Shown here: one piece after another, positions 40,530 through 54,232 of the stretch
How the letters are laid out: the number at the start of each line of letters is the position of its first letter
Position numbering within the stretch: the first letter of the stretch is position 1
Assembly (NCBI GenBank): GCA_014904985.1
Contig: MU128949.1
Coordinates: forward strand, 95,323-159,322
Direction of reading: 5' to 3'
Length of the DNA stretch: 64,000 nt
Source: Hydnum rufescens UP504
Taxonomy: Eukaryota > Basidiomycota > Agaricomycetes > Cantharellales > Hydnaceae
The notes under the pieces: generated by a model
The model's input: the letters and a program-made list of their open reading frames with translations, nothing else
What the model was told of the DNA's origin: nothing
Database searches by the model: none
Made by a program: the position numbers and the translations under genes

Positions 40530-43500
40530 CCTCCTTCTGCACACCCTCAGATGCAAATGTTTGTGATTTGAATGTTGGCAAGAGTGCCTCCAGATCCTCA
40601 ACAGCTCAACCTCTAATGTCCTCATCCACTTATGGGAATCAGCTGCCTAACCCCCTGCCTTGCAGGTGTTACAAGTCATACTTGTAACCTCACTTACATG
40701 TGCAGAATAACCAAGCCAATCATGCCATCACGTGACCTTCCCCCTTGCTGCCATTGTGCCTTCCTCTTTCAGCAATTCCTATTATATACATCCCTCCTTT
40801 ATTCAATATCCCTTTATCCATAAACCCTTTTGATCTCTAGAAGTATAAGTAGTTACTTGATGTACACTTGCTCTTTAGAAGATTGAGAATATATTGTCAA
40901 CTGATTGAATTCCCCTTTCATGATCTCAGTTATTGCTCATGACTCTCATCTTAAACCTTCGCATATTAACTCTCAAGAAACCAGTCTTCCTCATACCTAT
41001 TCGTCTCTCATGACTTACATAATCCTTGCTTCATGTCTCTCTTGTCAATTGCCTTAAGGGCATTTCCTTGTATCTGACTTGATTATGTAATTGTATCTCT
41101 CACCTTGGGTACAACCCTTAACAGCAGGGTGGATACCTCAAGAAGGGTGGCCACTCCCCTTAAAAAATATGGTGACCCTAGTCTCATAAGGATCACCAAT
41201 GACTCATGCTTGTCTCATCCTAGACCTTACAATGTTCTTATGGATGCAAATGTAGCTCTTCCATCCTTCAAGGATCAGTCTCCTAGAACTTCTGTTTCCA
41301 GATGAGTCCACAAGCCACTCATTGACAGAACTCTTAGCCCCCTCTCAAACAGGGTGGATACCTCAAGAAGGGTGGTCACTCCCCTAAATTTGTGTCATAG
41401 ATATGGATGCCTTTGGTCTGGTTTAAACCTTGGGAACCTGGGTTTAAACCTAAACCAGACCCAGGTCTGGTTCCATTGGGGTCAGGTTTCCTTCAATTTT
41501 CCTCAGGTCTGGTTTAGGTTTTGCCCTTGCCCTGAATCCAAAACCTGGTTCAAACCCAGGTTTAAACCTGAACCTGAAAGGTAGGGTGTACCTTCCAGTC
41601 TATGTACTTTCACCCTTATTTCTCCACATATTATCATTATCATCCTTCTATACATTCAATTCCAGAAGTAAACCTAGCAATTTGCACACAGTACTGTAAT
41701 TTCAGAGTCAAAAGTTGCATGACTCTGGAATCTAATGGGGTAATCTGTGCAGGTTGCAAAGCACATGGCTCTGGGATCAAATCTGGAGGTTTGCACAGGT
41801 TACTGTAACTCAGTCTAGGGTCACATGACACAATTTAGTTAGCTAAGTTCCATCCCCTGGAGATATGTAAGCAGAAAATTGATGTGAAGGAGGGGTGTGA
41901 ATGAGATATGAATGGAAAATGGGATGCAAAGGAAGTGGTCAATGCAAAGACTCACACAGAGAGCCCAGATAGCCTGTAGTACTTACTAAAATGTTTTGCT
42001 TCTCCTATATCTCAGGTTTCAGGTTTAAACCTGGTTTAAACCCAAACCAAACCACTCTGGAACCAAACCTCAGGTCAGGTTCAGGTTTTGCCCTCATGGG
42101 TGATTTCAGGTTCAGGTCTGGTTTAGGTTTTGCCCAAGTTGGCAAAAACCAAACCAAAACCGAACCTAGGCATCCCTAGTCATAGACCAGGTTCACCTTG
42201 TACTCAGCTATCTGACACCTCTGTGGCTAGACAATCTAATGTACATCTGGACACACAATCCTTGAGCCACCACCAAGTTCATTCTGGCTATAATATGGGC
42301 TTGTGCCCTGTTCCCTCCATGGTGTCTAACTACCAGTCAAACAAGGCCTCAAGAACCACCTGGTCAGGGAACGCACATCATAAGACTCAGTTCTGCCATT
42401 CTGTTAACGAAGTCACCCCCTTGAGTCATAACTACTGTTCTGGGATTTGTAATCTGTCTTTCCCACCTTACAAGGCTATTTGGGCTTCACTGCATCGAAG
42501 CAATAAGTTCAACTTCTGTAAAGCCACAAATCTTATTTCTACATGGCTTGACTGGCTACTCTATGATCTAAATGTGGACTCAAGTTGTTTCCTTAGTCGG
42601 ATTGTGCATGAGTCCTCCAGGGTTTCAGTTCATTACAAGCTGGATATGGCACTAGCACACCCAATCTCACAATGCAGATACATACTACAGGAGGTAGTAC
42701 AGGAAACTGTACAACTTCATGGAGTAATGCCATGTGCAGGACACAAAGTCAGTTTGAGTGACCTCGAGTACTGAGACCTCATAAATGGGTCACACTCCTT
42801 GGATGGGCTCCAGTATATAGTCTTGCAAGCACAGCTGCGTCTCAGGGTAGCCTTGGACATAATAGCCTTTCATTCAAAACCCCCTGTGATAGAGTCCACA
42901 TTCCATGCTGTCCATTCCCAGGAGCCTGTTGCACAGCAAGGTGACTTATCGTGGATTGTAGGACCTAAATAGGAACCCAACCCCAGAATTCCGACTAAAG
43001 ATGAGCCCGGGGTAATCAAGACAAGGCAGCCCTGTGGTCATACTCTGGGGTTCAATGAAGGGTCTGATCAGTCCACTGCCATAAGACTCAAGTCAACCAT
43101 GAGTACCACACAGACCAAGCACCATATCGAGGATGTAGATATTGTTTCAGTCAAAGCTGAGGGATATCATTACAGTATGATGGAAAACACCTCCTGAACA
43201 CATGAGGTCACATCAGACTTGACCAGTCAATGAGTTCCAATTAAGATCCTGAATATGTCCAATGATCACTACCGGATGCTGAACTACTTGAGTTTTCAGA
43301 ATACAACAAAGGAATGCCCATCCTCCATGAGTAAACTAGGACCCAGTGAAATGGAGCTCCTGTGAAAGGACATCCTGAGGTCTAGCCAACAAGTCCCAAT
43401 TAAAGTCCTGAACTCACCCATGGATCACGGCCTGTCAAACATTGGTATAGCCAAGAAGGAAAGGGGGAACCTCATGCACCTATGTCTGTGAGTGGATCTA

Positions 43501-46500
43501 TGTCCACTGGACACATTTCTGAGCTCAGATCTGTTGACTGCTCAAAATGTAGGGTCTGAGTCCCCTTGTAGCACATGGCATCCAGGATCTAAGCACAAGA
43601 ATGAGCTCAAAGATATCACTCAGGGAAGTAATGCTCACATGTACAAGCACAGCCAAGTTCTGGAACCAGGTCCCATAAAGAAGGGATCAGCATCAATACT
43701 GAGTTCCACAACAAGGACTCCTGGGGATGCCGACAAGGATAATGAAGCTCATTCAATCAGACAGCTGACCATGCTCTCACATTTGCGAATGGGATGGTTC
43801 CCCTGGGATTGATCCCAGGATCCAGATTGTTCAGGTTCTCAAGATGCATTGAATAAAACCATTTGGGAAAGGTTGCCAGCCCAGAGGAGTGCAAACAAAA
43901 GCTATTGATATGGCTGGATTCATCTACAGAGGGATCATCCTTCATTGAACATCCAGACATGCAAGATGTCGTACATCACCAAACTCGAGCTAAGGTCTTG
44001 AAGTCTCCCCTGACATTAATGAGTGAAACAGGGCAGCCCAGTGTAGCGATCTTTATGAATGAAACCCCAGAGCCTGGACACAGCATTGTTGAGCCCAGGA
44101 AACCCAATACCATTGATGAGAGGGTTATGAGAACATTATATTCACCTGATCAGGGAAGGGATAGGCCTCATATTACTCTACTTCATGTTATACTCGACTG
44201 AAAATGGGAGGACCATTGTCCTGGTTCCCAGACCCACCTGCTTATGTCATTGAATTCCATGGCTGAAATGCTCCTTTGATGCCTAGAAAGGAATCCTGTG
44301 ACTGCATGGAGCATCAAGATTGACAAGAAGGGTGTCCTAGACCTCAACGGGGAGTCCCAAACATACAAGGAGAACAGGCTGACCGAAAAAGAGCACTCAT
44401 GCCCCCAATCTGTGAAGAGCAACAGCTATGAGCACCTCCTCAAGCCCAGGTCATCCGGAGTTACCAGAAGTCATGAGCAAAGCCAAATTCTACATTTGAG
44501 CACAATACTGGACATACCATATGAGTCTTTGCTTAATTGCAAGGCAATGATCCTGCAAACTCAGACCCAAGTCTTGAATTCATCTCCTCCTCCATGACCA
44601 GTTGATCCCATGAGGTATCCATACCACATAACAGTACTGGTTGGAGTCAATGAAGTCCACAGAACAGATGTAAGTACCATACCCATGATTGGTAATGACC
44701 TGCAACCAAGCATGATACAAGGTGAATGACAAGAACCCCCATTTGGCTACATCAGGACACTACAACATTGTCTGCAGCCACACTCCAATGGTCCTGAGTC
44801 TCCGCGAATGCAAGAGGACATACTGAACGAGACTGGCTGGCCTGTCCAGATCTCAGATCTTCCCATGGGTTATGATCAGCTGAATGCTGTCATGACCAAG
44901 GACAATGGGAGGCTGTCTCCAGACTGTTACTGACAGCCAAATTGGGGTGATGTTGTGCGACTAGTACCACAAGTGGGTGTATCTCCACCTAACAGACTCC
45001 AAATCTCTACTTGGCCAAGCGTTCAAGATGTAATGGGGCCTGAATAAGAGTATGGGTTCAAGCACTGTGTCAAGCACTGCCAATGGACTATCAAAACTGT
45101 TGCTTGAGACCACAAGACCCAGTCCGCAACCCATGTTGGAATTCATACCAGGCTAGAACTTGAACTAGTACCCGTCATGAAGAACTCAGTATCAGCAAAG
45201 GGACTGGTCTTCCCCAAATGTTCAAGCATGCAAGAAGATATGTCTCACAATGAACTTGAATGGGATGAGTCATTGTATTCATCCTTGTCTGTGAGACTGC
45301 CCCATCCTAAGCATCTGGTTGCTACTCTGGCCATTGTTACAAATGAAAAGAGTCAGCCCTTATTGCAAGACTGCCACCCATGAACAAAAAGGATTAACAA
45401 TGTAGTGTCACCATCATTGCAAATGGAATGAAGTAATATTGTGTACTTACATTCATGGATAAGCCTACCCCTGCTAGACATGTCTCAGATTCTAGACCTG
45501 TTGACTGTTCAAAATACAGGGTACAAGCCCCCACATAGTGTCAGGGACCTGGGACCCATGTGTAAGGACAAACCTGAGGATGGCATCAAGAGGAATGTCA
45601 TTTGCACATCTGAATTCAGCCAAGGACAAATGATAGAACCTGTCATTCAACACCTAGAAAGGCTAGCCTCCATCAACATGTCTAAGGGAAGCACAAATGG
45701 TAACAAAGTCATGGAACTTCAACATGTTGTGACCAAGCTGATCAGAGCTCCTATGGCTCACAGAGTGGGCATTAATGCTATTTTTGGGAACAGTATCCTA
45801 GAGTCTAAACTGAGGGAGTTGTCTGACTCGTTCAGGACCATGAAACCCAGGCAGATAGAGGGATTCTTGTGACCTGAACCTTCCGTGGTGATTACAAGTA
45901 TTGTTGCAGTCAGAAAAGACAAGTGTATACCACAAGACAGTACCCTGAACTCAAGCTCCATTGCGAGCAAGGAAGAGGAATGAAACTACGGATCACTCCT
46001 AAGAGCAACCACAGTTCTTCCACCTAGTCACAAATACCAGGTCCCAATTTGTACAGGCAGTCAAGATATGACAGGAGATGACCTCATGAGGACTCATCCA
46101 AGCTTCATCATAGCCCAGAACCACTGCAAGGACAGGTCTCAAGACATGTTGCCTATGAGTCCCATTACACAGCTGCCTCTGCAATTGATTGAGTCCATGG
46201 TGCCTCTGTACAATGCAACCAAGCTGATCATGGTCCCAATGGCCCATGAAGCAAGCATTGGTATGGTATTTAGGGACAACATTCCTGAGTTTGAGATGAG
46301 ATCCTCATGGTTCTTGCCTTCTGTCGTGATTGTCAGCACTACTGCAGCTGGAAAGGATGAGCGCACTTTGAAGGACTGCTACCTGCAAGCAGAATGGAGT
46401 AATGATGTAGCCTCACCACCTCCACAAATGGACATGATGCAGCAGAATGGATTCTGATGAAAAACCCTGGGAAGCTACTTCAAATCTGTCAGAAGATGTC

Positions 46501-49071
46501 TCAGTCAGGTTATCTTCCATCAACAATTCTTGGATGCCTACTTTGTTGTCAGTCTCTACAAGATGATCCTGAAGGGAGAGAATACACTCTCTGACCTTGA
46601 GAGTATCAATGTGGACCTCTTTCGTGGCATGACCTGGATTTTGGAGAGTGACACCACTGATCTCATCTTCAAAGCATTCACCACCCCCTTGTCTTGGTGG
46701 AATGGTTACTATTGAGCTCAAGCCAAGTGAGGCAGACATAACCATCACTGGGAAAAATAATGAAGAATTCGTTGTAACCATCACTGAATACCATATCCTG
46801 TGCTGTCTTGGTAGAGTCTTTGATGAACGCAAGCTTAAGCTCCTCCCCATTGGCATGTCTGTTATCAATGCCAGTAAATCTTCTAAGGACATGCCTGGAC
46901 CCTCTGAATTCATATCTGTATCAAACCAGTTTACAATGAAACCCAAGAAGTGCCCCCACCTGGTCATATGCATGAGAAGGATTAAGAACCAATCTCACAG
47001 ATCCTCACAAAGTGTTGTACACCTATCCAGAGTCTGACTGGCACTTGGGCTATGCAGTAGGGTCATGAAGATGATAAAAGCTCTTGGCCAGACACAAAGA
47101 ATCAATAGGCACAATAATGACAGAGGATATTCCTACCTGAATGAGAACAGTTGGTGATGAATTGTAACCCATGCAGAGAAACCTGCCACAAAAGGACCAG
47201 CTTCCACAGGAGAAACCCTGCCCAGAGGGACAACCTACATGTTCACTCTGGTTGAAATGAATGTCATAGATGAAAATATCAGAACTAGCACAGTTCCATG
47301 GAAGGCAGGAGTGCTACATGAAACTTGGCAGAATTGTGATGACTCTCCAAGTTTGGGAGGAGCAGAGGTCACACCTGACAAAACCCACACAAGAGCATCC
47401 AACAAAGAAGCTCGCCCAAAGAGGATAGTCTTGGTGACCACATACTGGAAAGATGTGAATCCAAGAGGTGAACAAAAGCCATCAAAACACTCAGATCCAT
47501 TGACAAGAAGAATACTGTCCTCCCCTAAACATACGGACATCCAGGGTGATGTAAGGTCTTCTGGAGTGAGGAGCGAGAGGTCCAGCTGTCCTATTGAAAC
47601 CATGGTCATCCATGGGTGTAGTGACAGCATAGGGTATCCTTATCAGGACAGATGGGGCTCCATAGCAAGGATTAGACCCACAGTTTATTCAATAACTCTT
47701 CACCCAACTGTTCTTGAAGGAAATGGGTCCCCTACCGCCCAATTACAAGCTATACCTGAGACTATGAACCTTGCCCAGGGACATTGTCACAAACCCCAAC
47801 CACCTGAAATTCATGAACGAGGTCAAGCTCCATGCCTGGGTGCACAGTTACCTATCAGCCTCCCGTTACTGAGGCCCATGACAGTTTCAGCTGAAGATAA
47901 GGGACCTAACTGGACTATAATACAGAACTCACCATGGGAACCCTGGTCTGGCTACAAAGTCATGCAACAGTACTGTCTTTGGTCCAATACCAATGATGAC
48001 AAATGACATTGTCACCAAGGAACAGATGGGAATGGCAGTATGCAGCCACCTCTGCAGTCAGGCGGGACCATGGAGTCCCCACATGGCATAACTGAGGATC
48101 ATCCCCAGTTTCATCTCAGATGAATCAAGCTTTTGTGTCAATGCAAACATATCATCACTAGACTCACCTCCAGGAAGCAAATGGAACCCTTGTGGGACTG
48201 GACCCTCCCTTCCAGTTTGGGGATCACATACCTAGGTGTAGCTTACAAAAGGATGAATCCACCACTGTTGGATTTTGTAGCCAGATTCACTGGGACAGTC
48301 CCTCCCTGGACATTTGAACAACCAGGATGTCAGTTTGTTGTAATGGCAGAAGATCCTAGTTGAGCACCTAGATGAAATGACAATGCAGGAGGTCCCTATT
48401 CAAGCAGCAGGATCCCAGCCATATATGTACTTTGCACATGGGAGAACAAACACTGTCCACAAGACCCACTGGATACTCTGTTACAACTTGTCTGGGTTTT
48501 AATGCACAAGATCCCTAGAGTTGCCCCAGTTAAGACCAAGGAGTGCAGCATGGTACAAGGCCCATTGTGGGAATCCTCTTTCCTCTGCAAAACAACACCC
48601 CCGGATAGTCTTTGATCTGACAATGGTTTTATTACACCCCTGTGACTGTGTGAAGGCATATGGAGATCATCTGATCAGCAAGCATCGACTGAATTTCCAA
48701 ATCTACCTACATTCCACCATGTTAGGTCTATGGAAAATTGTGGCCATCGTATTACAGGAATGAGGGATGACATTCCAAGGAAAGGATCTCCCATGTGCGA
48801 GAGTCAAACAGTGTACAGCACCCTTACAAGAGCTACCATACTCCACATAAAGGGGCCAGGAACAGGGACCTTTCGCAAGACCCAGCCAGGCCAGTCACAC
48901 AGAATGAAACTGGCCTGACTACTATGAAGGACACTGGTAGTGCATATTGTCATACAAATGGCCAAAGCATGGGTGGTGCCCCAAGTCCCCAAATGCAAGC
49001 TCATCAGGGAGTCTCTTATGATTACCTATGGGAAGCAATGCCCCTTCACAGCTGAAGGGACTGGTGGGCAG
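40530..49071. other. Interior of the 10.26-kb element
   Basis: No family recognised. Direct repeats CAGGGTGGATACCTCAAGAA occur near 41,121 and 41,349. AGGTTTAAACC/GGTTCAGGTT-rich stretches lie at 41,410-41,590 and 42,010-42,180. Two diverged internal duplications are visible: 43,530-43,640 resembles 45,497-45,610 (both with CTGTTGACTG.TCAAAAT), and 45,720-45,920 resembles 46,190-46,365 (both with AAGCTGATCA). All open frames in 42-49 kb are isolated pieces with many stops. Confidence 0.5.
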
Positions 49072-49572
49072 TGTTAGTGGTGTCAAAGTCCCTTAAGCCA
49101 CTTCAGTAGACTTATGGATCAAGGGATTGGCTCCCTAGTAGCTAGAACCCTTTTATTCCCTTTTCTCTCATTTTCTATCCTAAACTGGTGGGAAGCTTCT
49201 CCCACAGGGAGTTTGGTGCTGCCCCAGGAATTGCCACCTTACTTAGATAGTCTTCATTAGTTACATAAGCTGTAAGGGAAAAGCTGTGGCAATGCCTGAA
49301 GCAATGTATCTTTTCTACCACCATCAACTGTTCAGCTCATAGCATGGACCTGTTGATTATGCACTACACACTGTGCAACTCCCAGCTTTATGACTAAACC
49401 CTCTTACTTTGCCCTAGTGGGCATAGAAACCCTAACCCTCCAGGAACTGCTAGCCTGTTGGGCTAGGCAGAATGGTCTCAGTCCCATGGACTGGACTAAT
49501 CCACTGGATCCAGAACCTCCTCCATCCTCCAGTCCCCCCCCACTCCTTAATTTGGATACTACCGAATTAACA
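49072..49572 (+). repeat. Right LTR of 10.26-kb element
   Basis: 501 bp, followed by the target duplication CCAAA. Confidence 0.9.
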
Positions 49573-51835
49573 CCAAAGCTCCCAAGGAGAAAGTTCTGAC
49601 TCACACTGAGTCCTCCCTTCTGACGAAGAAGTCAGACTCAAGTGCTGTGGCCACTATGCCCATTCTCAATCTGAAAAGCACAAAGAAGACACTGAAAAAG
49701 CCTGTTGCCATCTCTTCAAGTGACTGAGTGACTCATCTCTCAACAGGCAACACAAAGCCTATTCCTATCAACCCAAATAACTCTGAAGTTCCTGTAATCA
49801 CTCACCGCCACTGCTGCCAAGTTATAATGAAGCCCTTGCACCATGGTCCAGCCAGACAGTCCCATCTGGATTCTGGTAATGTTACTTTGATTTATCATGT
49901 AGATCATGAGCTGATCATGGTCTCAGTAGCCAAGCATGATGTGATCATGAAAAGACAGGCTGCTGAGGATGAGCAGTGTCAAATTGAAGATGAGGAGTTA
50001 TCCTTCATCCCCCCATCATCCTCAACTGCTCAGAGAGCCCCTCATGTTGTGCAAAACCAGCTGAAAAAGAAACTTGGGGTGAGGATGATGATCTTACAAC
50101 TGGGTACAGTACAAAGGGTGAGTCATTTTATCCTATCCTCAGATTTCTTTATACATACACACAATCTTTAAAGGTGATCATGGCCACAATCCTCTTGAGA
50201 TCTCTTCAATGGATCCCATGAGTGAAGATGACAACAGAGTCATGAAATCCCATATCAATACACCCTCTGACAAGAACATAGATGTAATCAGCAATGGTAA
50301 TTCATTGAGGCTGTCTTCTCCTGATCCTGACTTGCCTTCCCCTGGTTTCCTGGGTGAAAGCACTGGAATGTCAGAATATGATCTAGAAAATAGTGGGCCC
50401 GTTGGTACTGGCATGAGCAACATAGGCGATGATTTTGGGGCTGGCAATGGTGATGTCTTTGATGATGGTAATTTTGGGAAGAGTGATCCCATCAACTTTC
50501 AGCAGGGCTATGGCCATGAGCTACTCAGTTGGCCACCTGCAAAACAGGCCAGTGACTTTGAGTCCAACACTGAGGATGTTGAAATTCTTTCTGCTGCCAA
50601 GAAGCCCCAGCTGGTGAGTCAGTTGTAATAGGATCTTATATCTCAATCACTAATAAATTTGTTTTTTGAGTTGAAGGCCATCAAGTCTAATCCTTTGCTT
50701 TCAATGTCTTCATGCACAACTGAGAAAAAATCTTCAACAATGCACCTATCTCAAGGAATCAAACCTCAGCTCCAGGTACTGTTTCATTTATCTCTTTCAC
50801 AATCATTGATTCGAAGCATTAACCACTATGATGAGATAGAAGAAATTTTGTTCCCATATTGTGCAGGCTGTGGGTACTGACACCCAAGAAGAACTGAGGA
50901 GCTCCAATGCCTCATTATCATGTTCAGGAACACCTGCTGGTGACAAGTATGCAAGCACCAACACCAATCATCAGGTCATCATCAAAATGACAAAGTCCCT
51001 ATACTACCTGGCCCTGATTACAAGCAACCCTTGGGCAACTATGGGTACACAAGACACACTCATCAACAACTCATTCAAGATAGCCCATTGACAAAATCCT
51101 GACATCCCACATTTCTGAAAGATGGCTGAGCTCCACAAGAATGTGAGACTGACAAACCAATAGTTTCAAGTACTAATTAGATCCCTTTGAGCAGATCATG
51201 GGGGTCCACTCACAATTCCACAATCAATTCAAGCAGGCAGCCCAAAAGCATGTGCCTTCATTTTATGGCCTCATCAATATGTCACCAGCAAGCATCAGTG
51301 CCAAAGTTGCTGTTGCTTTGGCTAATGGGAACTATCATGCCAAAATGTTTGCTGTGGGCAAGGTATGGATTCTACTCTATCCACAGGTCCATTCTGAAAT
51401 CATCCTGCCAGACTCAGACTGGACTTTATGAACACCCATGTATCTTGGCCATTATCAATGAGGGCTATTTTCTAAATGACAAGAGTGAAGGAGCAGTGCA
51501 CTTTGCAAGCTTCACACCATGGATACCCATCCCAACAGTGTGCTTTGCTGTTACTGTGGTAGAGTTCTAAACCTTTCCTCTTTGACCGATGTACTCTCAT
51601 ATACAATCCAGATCAAGGCTGCACTGTCTGAGTATGCTTCTGGGATTTACAAGCCCACTGAATTTTCAGCAAAGGTTTGGGCACCTGATTATGAAGCAGA
51701 AGTTGCCAACTGGAAGTTTTGGGCAAGCAAGGATGATGCACCTGTTGTGACATCTCACCATATACTGACATCACTGTCAAACCTCGCAGCATACTACCTT
51801 CCATCTTTGAGTATTCCCCATTACTAATACTTGAT
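49573..51835 (+). pseudogene. DUF6532-type gene, split by LTR element and decayed
   Basis: Right after the LTR the frame reads KAPKEKVLTHTESSLLTKK, typical of the start of Basidiomycete DUF6532-containing proteins. An acidic Ser-rich region follows (50,209-50,628, spliced), then YGLINMSPASISAKVAVALA, HPCILAIINEGYFL and FTPWIPIPTVCFAVTVV. After an intron (about 51,560-51,610) comes IKAALSEYASGIYKPTEFSA with VWAPDYEAEVANW. These last blocks are the DUF6532 core. Stops occur (for example after ISSSD and at 51,429). The first codons probably lie before the LTR element, around ATGTCAGGTTCCCAAA at 39,299. The function of the family is unknown; TE-associated copies are common. Confidence 0.55.
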
Positions 51836-51960
51836 CTAAATACAGGAAAGCTTGCCAATACAATGCTGCTGGAAGTACCAGCAATGTAATCCTGGATGAT
51901 GATTAGCAGATCTGCCACTTGTACATTCATACTCAATGACTTGAACACTCATGCACCAAC

Positions 51961-52189
51961 TTGTTCTTAGATGTTTGCACACTGACTTGTTCTCTGACAT
52001 TTGCACACCCACTCATTCTCTGACATTCACATGCCCACTTGTTCTCCAACATTCATGCATCTGCTCATTCTTGGGTGTTCATGGACTCACTCATTCTTGG
52101 GCATTTGCACCCCTGCTTGTTCTTGGATGTTCATGCATCCACTGGTTCTTGGATGTTTGTGAATTCACTCATTCTTGGATGTTTGTGGA
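51961..52189. repeat. 26-bp minisatellite
   Basis: Units anchored by TTGTTCT/TCATTCT recur exactly every 26 bp (51,961, 51,987, 52,013, 52,039, 52,065, 52,091, 52,117, 52,143, 52,169), about nine copies, ending directly at the solo LTR. Confidence 0.85.
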
Positions 52190-53402
52190 TGTCAGAGTTC
52201 ATCCATTTCCCAGTTAATTCTGGTTTTGGTTCTGGTTTGGTCCCAGTTTGTTTCTGGTTTTGGTTCCAGCCTGTTTCTGATTTGTCCCCGCCTCTGTTTC
52301 ATTTCCCCTTCATTTCCTTTGCTTCCAGTTCCCACACACTTACCCCTGGCCCTGTCCCTGTTCCCTCCACTTTCCCATCCCCTGCCCACTCCCCCTCTTG
52401 TGCCTGCCCCCCTGTAACCACCTCTCATTAAGCAATCAATCCCCCATAGTATAGGAACTATGTATAAGTAGTCTGGGCAACTGTCAGGGTTCCACCCCTT
52501 TTTCTGATCTACTCCAGTCAACTCTGGTCAACTCCTGCCAACTCCAATACACTCTGGTCTATTCCAGAACTCCCCTCCCTCTGTCTGTTCCACTCCACCC
52601 CTGCTTCCCCTGAGTTTGGTTTGCTTCTGGTTTGCTTCCAATTTAATTTAATTTCCTTTTCATTTCCCATTGCTTCCAGTACACTCCCATGCATTCCTGT
52701 TCCTGTCCACTTTCCCCCTGCCCATGTTCCTGTTCCTGCCCCCCTGTAGTATAGCAGTCATGTATAAGTAGTCTGGCAGTGAAGTCCAGAGACCTCAGCT
52801 TTGGTCTCTCAGGATTTCCACTGTTACTCCAGACTACAGGTCAGCCTTCTTGTATTCCTTGTTCATATTACATAATCTCAGGATTTCCACTGTTACTCCA
52901 GACTACAGCTCTGAGTATTTTCCAGTCGACTCCACGAGCTTAAGGACTGCTGTGCTCATTTCTGCCTAGTCCCTTCCAGGCTGCTGGACCCCTCCTCCAA
53001 TGTCTCTAACCTCCTTATCTCCTTGCCCAGATTCTTGCAGACTTAGCCAGACTTATGCGAGACTTAGCTGGAATTATTTGTGTTTATATTTGTTTGGTGC
53101 CCTTGTTGCAGTGTGGCCCTGACAGCAACATCCAGAGACTCAGCTTTGGTCTCTCAGGATTTCCGCTTCTACTCTGGACTACAGCTCTGAGTGTTTTCCA
53201 GCTGACTTCATGAGCTTAAAGACTGCAGTGCTCACCTCTGCCCAGACCCTTCTGGGCTGCAGGGTTCCTCTTCCATTCTCCTGTCTCTTACTATCTTACT
53301 CTCACCCAGATTCATTCGGACTCAGCTGGACTTACACTGGACTAGCCAGATTTATTTGTGTTTACACTTGTTTGGTGCTCTCATCACAGTGTGGCCCTGA
53401 CA
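52190..53402 (+). repeat. Solo LTR of the chromovirus family, split by another solo LTR
   Basis: TGTCAGAG... at 52,190 and ...GGCCCTGACA at 53,402 bound an LTR of the 19,408 family. It is interrupted after GGGCAAC by 52,482-53,124. Its own target duplication is not obvious (GTGGA before, GCCCC after), possibly because the left side is the edge of a minisatellite. Confidence 0.8.
52482..53124 (+). repeat. Solo LTR nested in the LTR at 52,190
   Basis: 643 bp, TGTCAGGG...GGCCCTGACA, with target duplication GCAAC (52,477-52,481 and 53,125-53,129). Same subfamily as 39,892-40,524. TATAAG precedes AGCTTTGGTCTCTC here too. Confidence 0.88.
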
Positions 53403-53459
53403 GCCCCTGGGGGCCCCCTGCTGTAAACATCTAGTTAGATATAATAAATGCAATGTTAA

Positions 53460-54232
53460 TTATATCTAATATGATGCAGAAAAGTGGCTGACCAGCCTGG
53501 GTATTTGCAGAAGTCATTGAAGACATCAGGAGGGAAGACCTCTTCATAGACCTGGGTCAGGCCTTTGTAGCACTCCACAAAATCCTCACATGTGATTGAC
53601 TGTTCCTTGATGGCATAACTGTCCATAACAATGACAGTCTTCTTCTTATTGGTTGAAATGTCAATCTCGGTCTTTGTTGGATAGTTGGTGTTAGAGAGAT
53701 GGTGTTCTCACATCTCATGAATGGAAAACATGGGGAGGGCATATTTCATTTCACAAATGTGCCTCACAAGGTCAGGGGCTGTGTATTCCCCACTGGCCAG
53801 TAAGCCAGCAAGGCTCCTCTCTGGCTGAAGGGTGGCAGTACTAGAAGGGGAGAGGGATGCAGCTGGATCACAAGGAGTGTTGCTCTCTGTGGCCCCAGCC
53901 CCTGGGTTGGGTCAGCTATCACCTCTGTTGCCTACAGTGTTGGTAGCTTCCCAGTCCACCATGTTTTCAACAATAGCTGCCTCAAACTCAGACTGAGACA
54001 TTGTGAGTCCAAGTCACTCATTCTTTGCTTTGAGGAGCCAGGCAAAAAGTTTTTGAGCCTTGTTCTTTGCATTGCTCTCCTGTGCTGGATCTGCACTGCC
54101 AGGGTTAAGGGGGCTGTTTGACAAGCCTGGGATGACATGACTAGGGGTCATATCACTAGGTGCAACCCCACTATCAGCAGCACCAGCAGTCAAACCACTC
54201 TGGACTGGATTGATGATGCCAGGAGAAACCAT
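53460..54232 (-). pseudogene. Second copy of the gag-like gene, decayed
   Basis: It starts MVSPGIINPV at 54,232 and contains AQKLFAWLLKAKNE, ASGEYTAPDLVRH, YPTKTEIDIS, KKKTVIV, SITCEDFVECYKGL and EVFPPDVFNDFC, matching the copy at 3,850-4,587 block for block. Several TGA stops occur (for example after KAKNE at ~54,014 and in the EM/EHH region). The cysteine-rich C-terminal part and RT are absent; the sequence ends near 53,460. This copy is CpG-poor whereas the 4-kb copy is not, so the two sit in different mutational environments. Confidence 0.6.

Larger units (their letters stand above)
39310..49577 (+). mobile_element. 10.26-kb LTR element lacking recognisable pol (LARD-like)
   Basis: LTRs 39,315-39,818 and 49,072-49,572 begin TGTTAGTGG and end GAATTAACA. 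The 5-bp duplication CCAAA flanks the element (39,310-39,314 and 49,573-49,577). A purine-rich run (GAAGGGACTGGTGGGCAG) precedes the right LTR, so the orientation is plus. Apart from a solo LTR at 39,892-40,524, the interior has degenerate frames up to ~255 codons (47,239-48,006) and none shows RT, integrase, protease or zinc-knuckle motifs. It is presumably mobilised in trans. It is CpG-poor, so not very young. Confidence 0.85.

Noticed and set aside
47239..48006. 255-codon frame within the 10.26-kb element as a functional gene
   Set aside because: No motif is recognised, neighbouring frames are broken, composition is that of the surrounding non-coding interior, and no splice pattern extends it.
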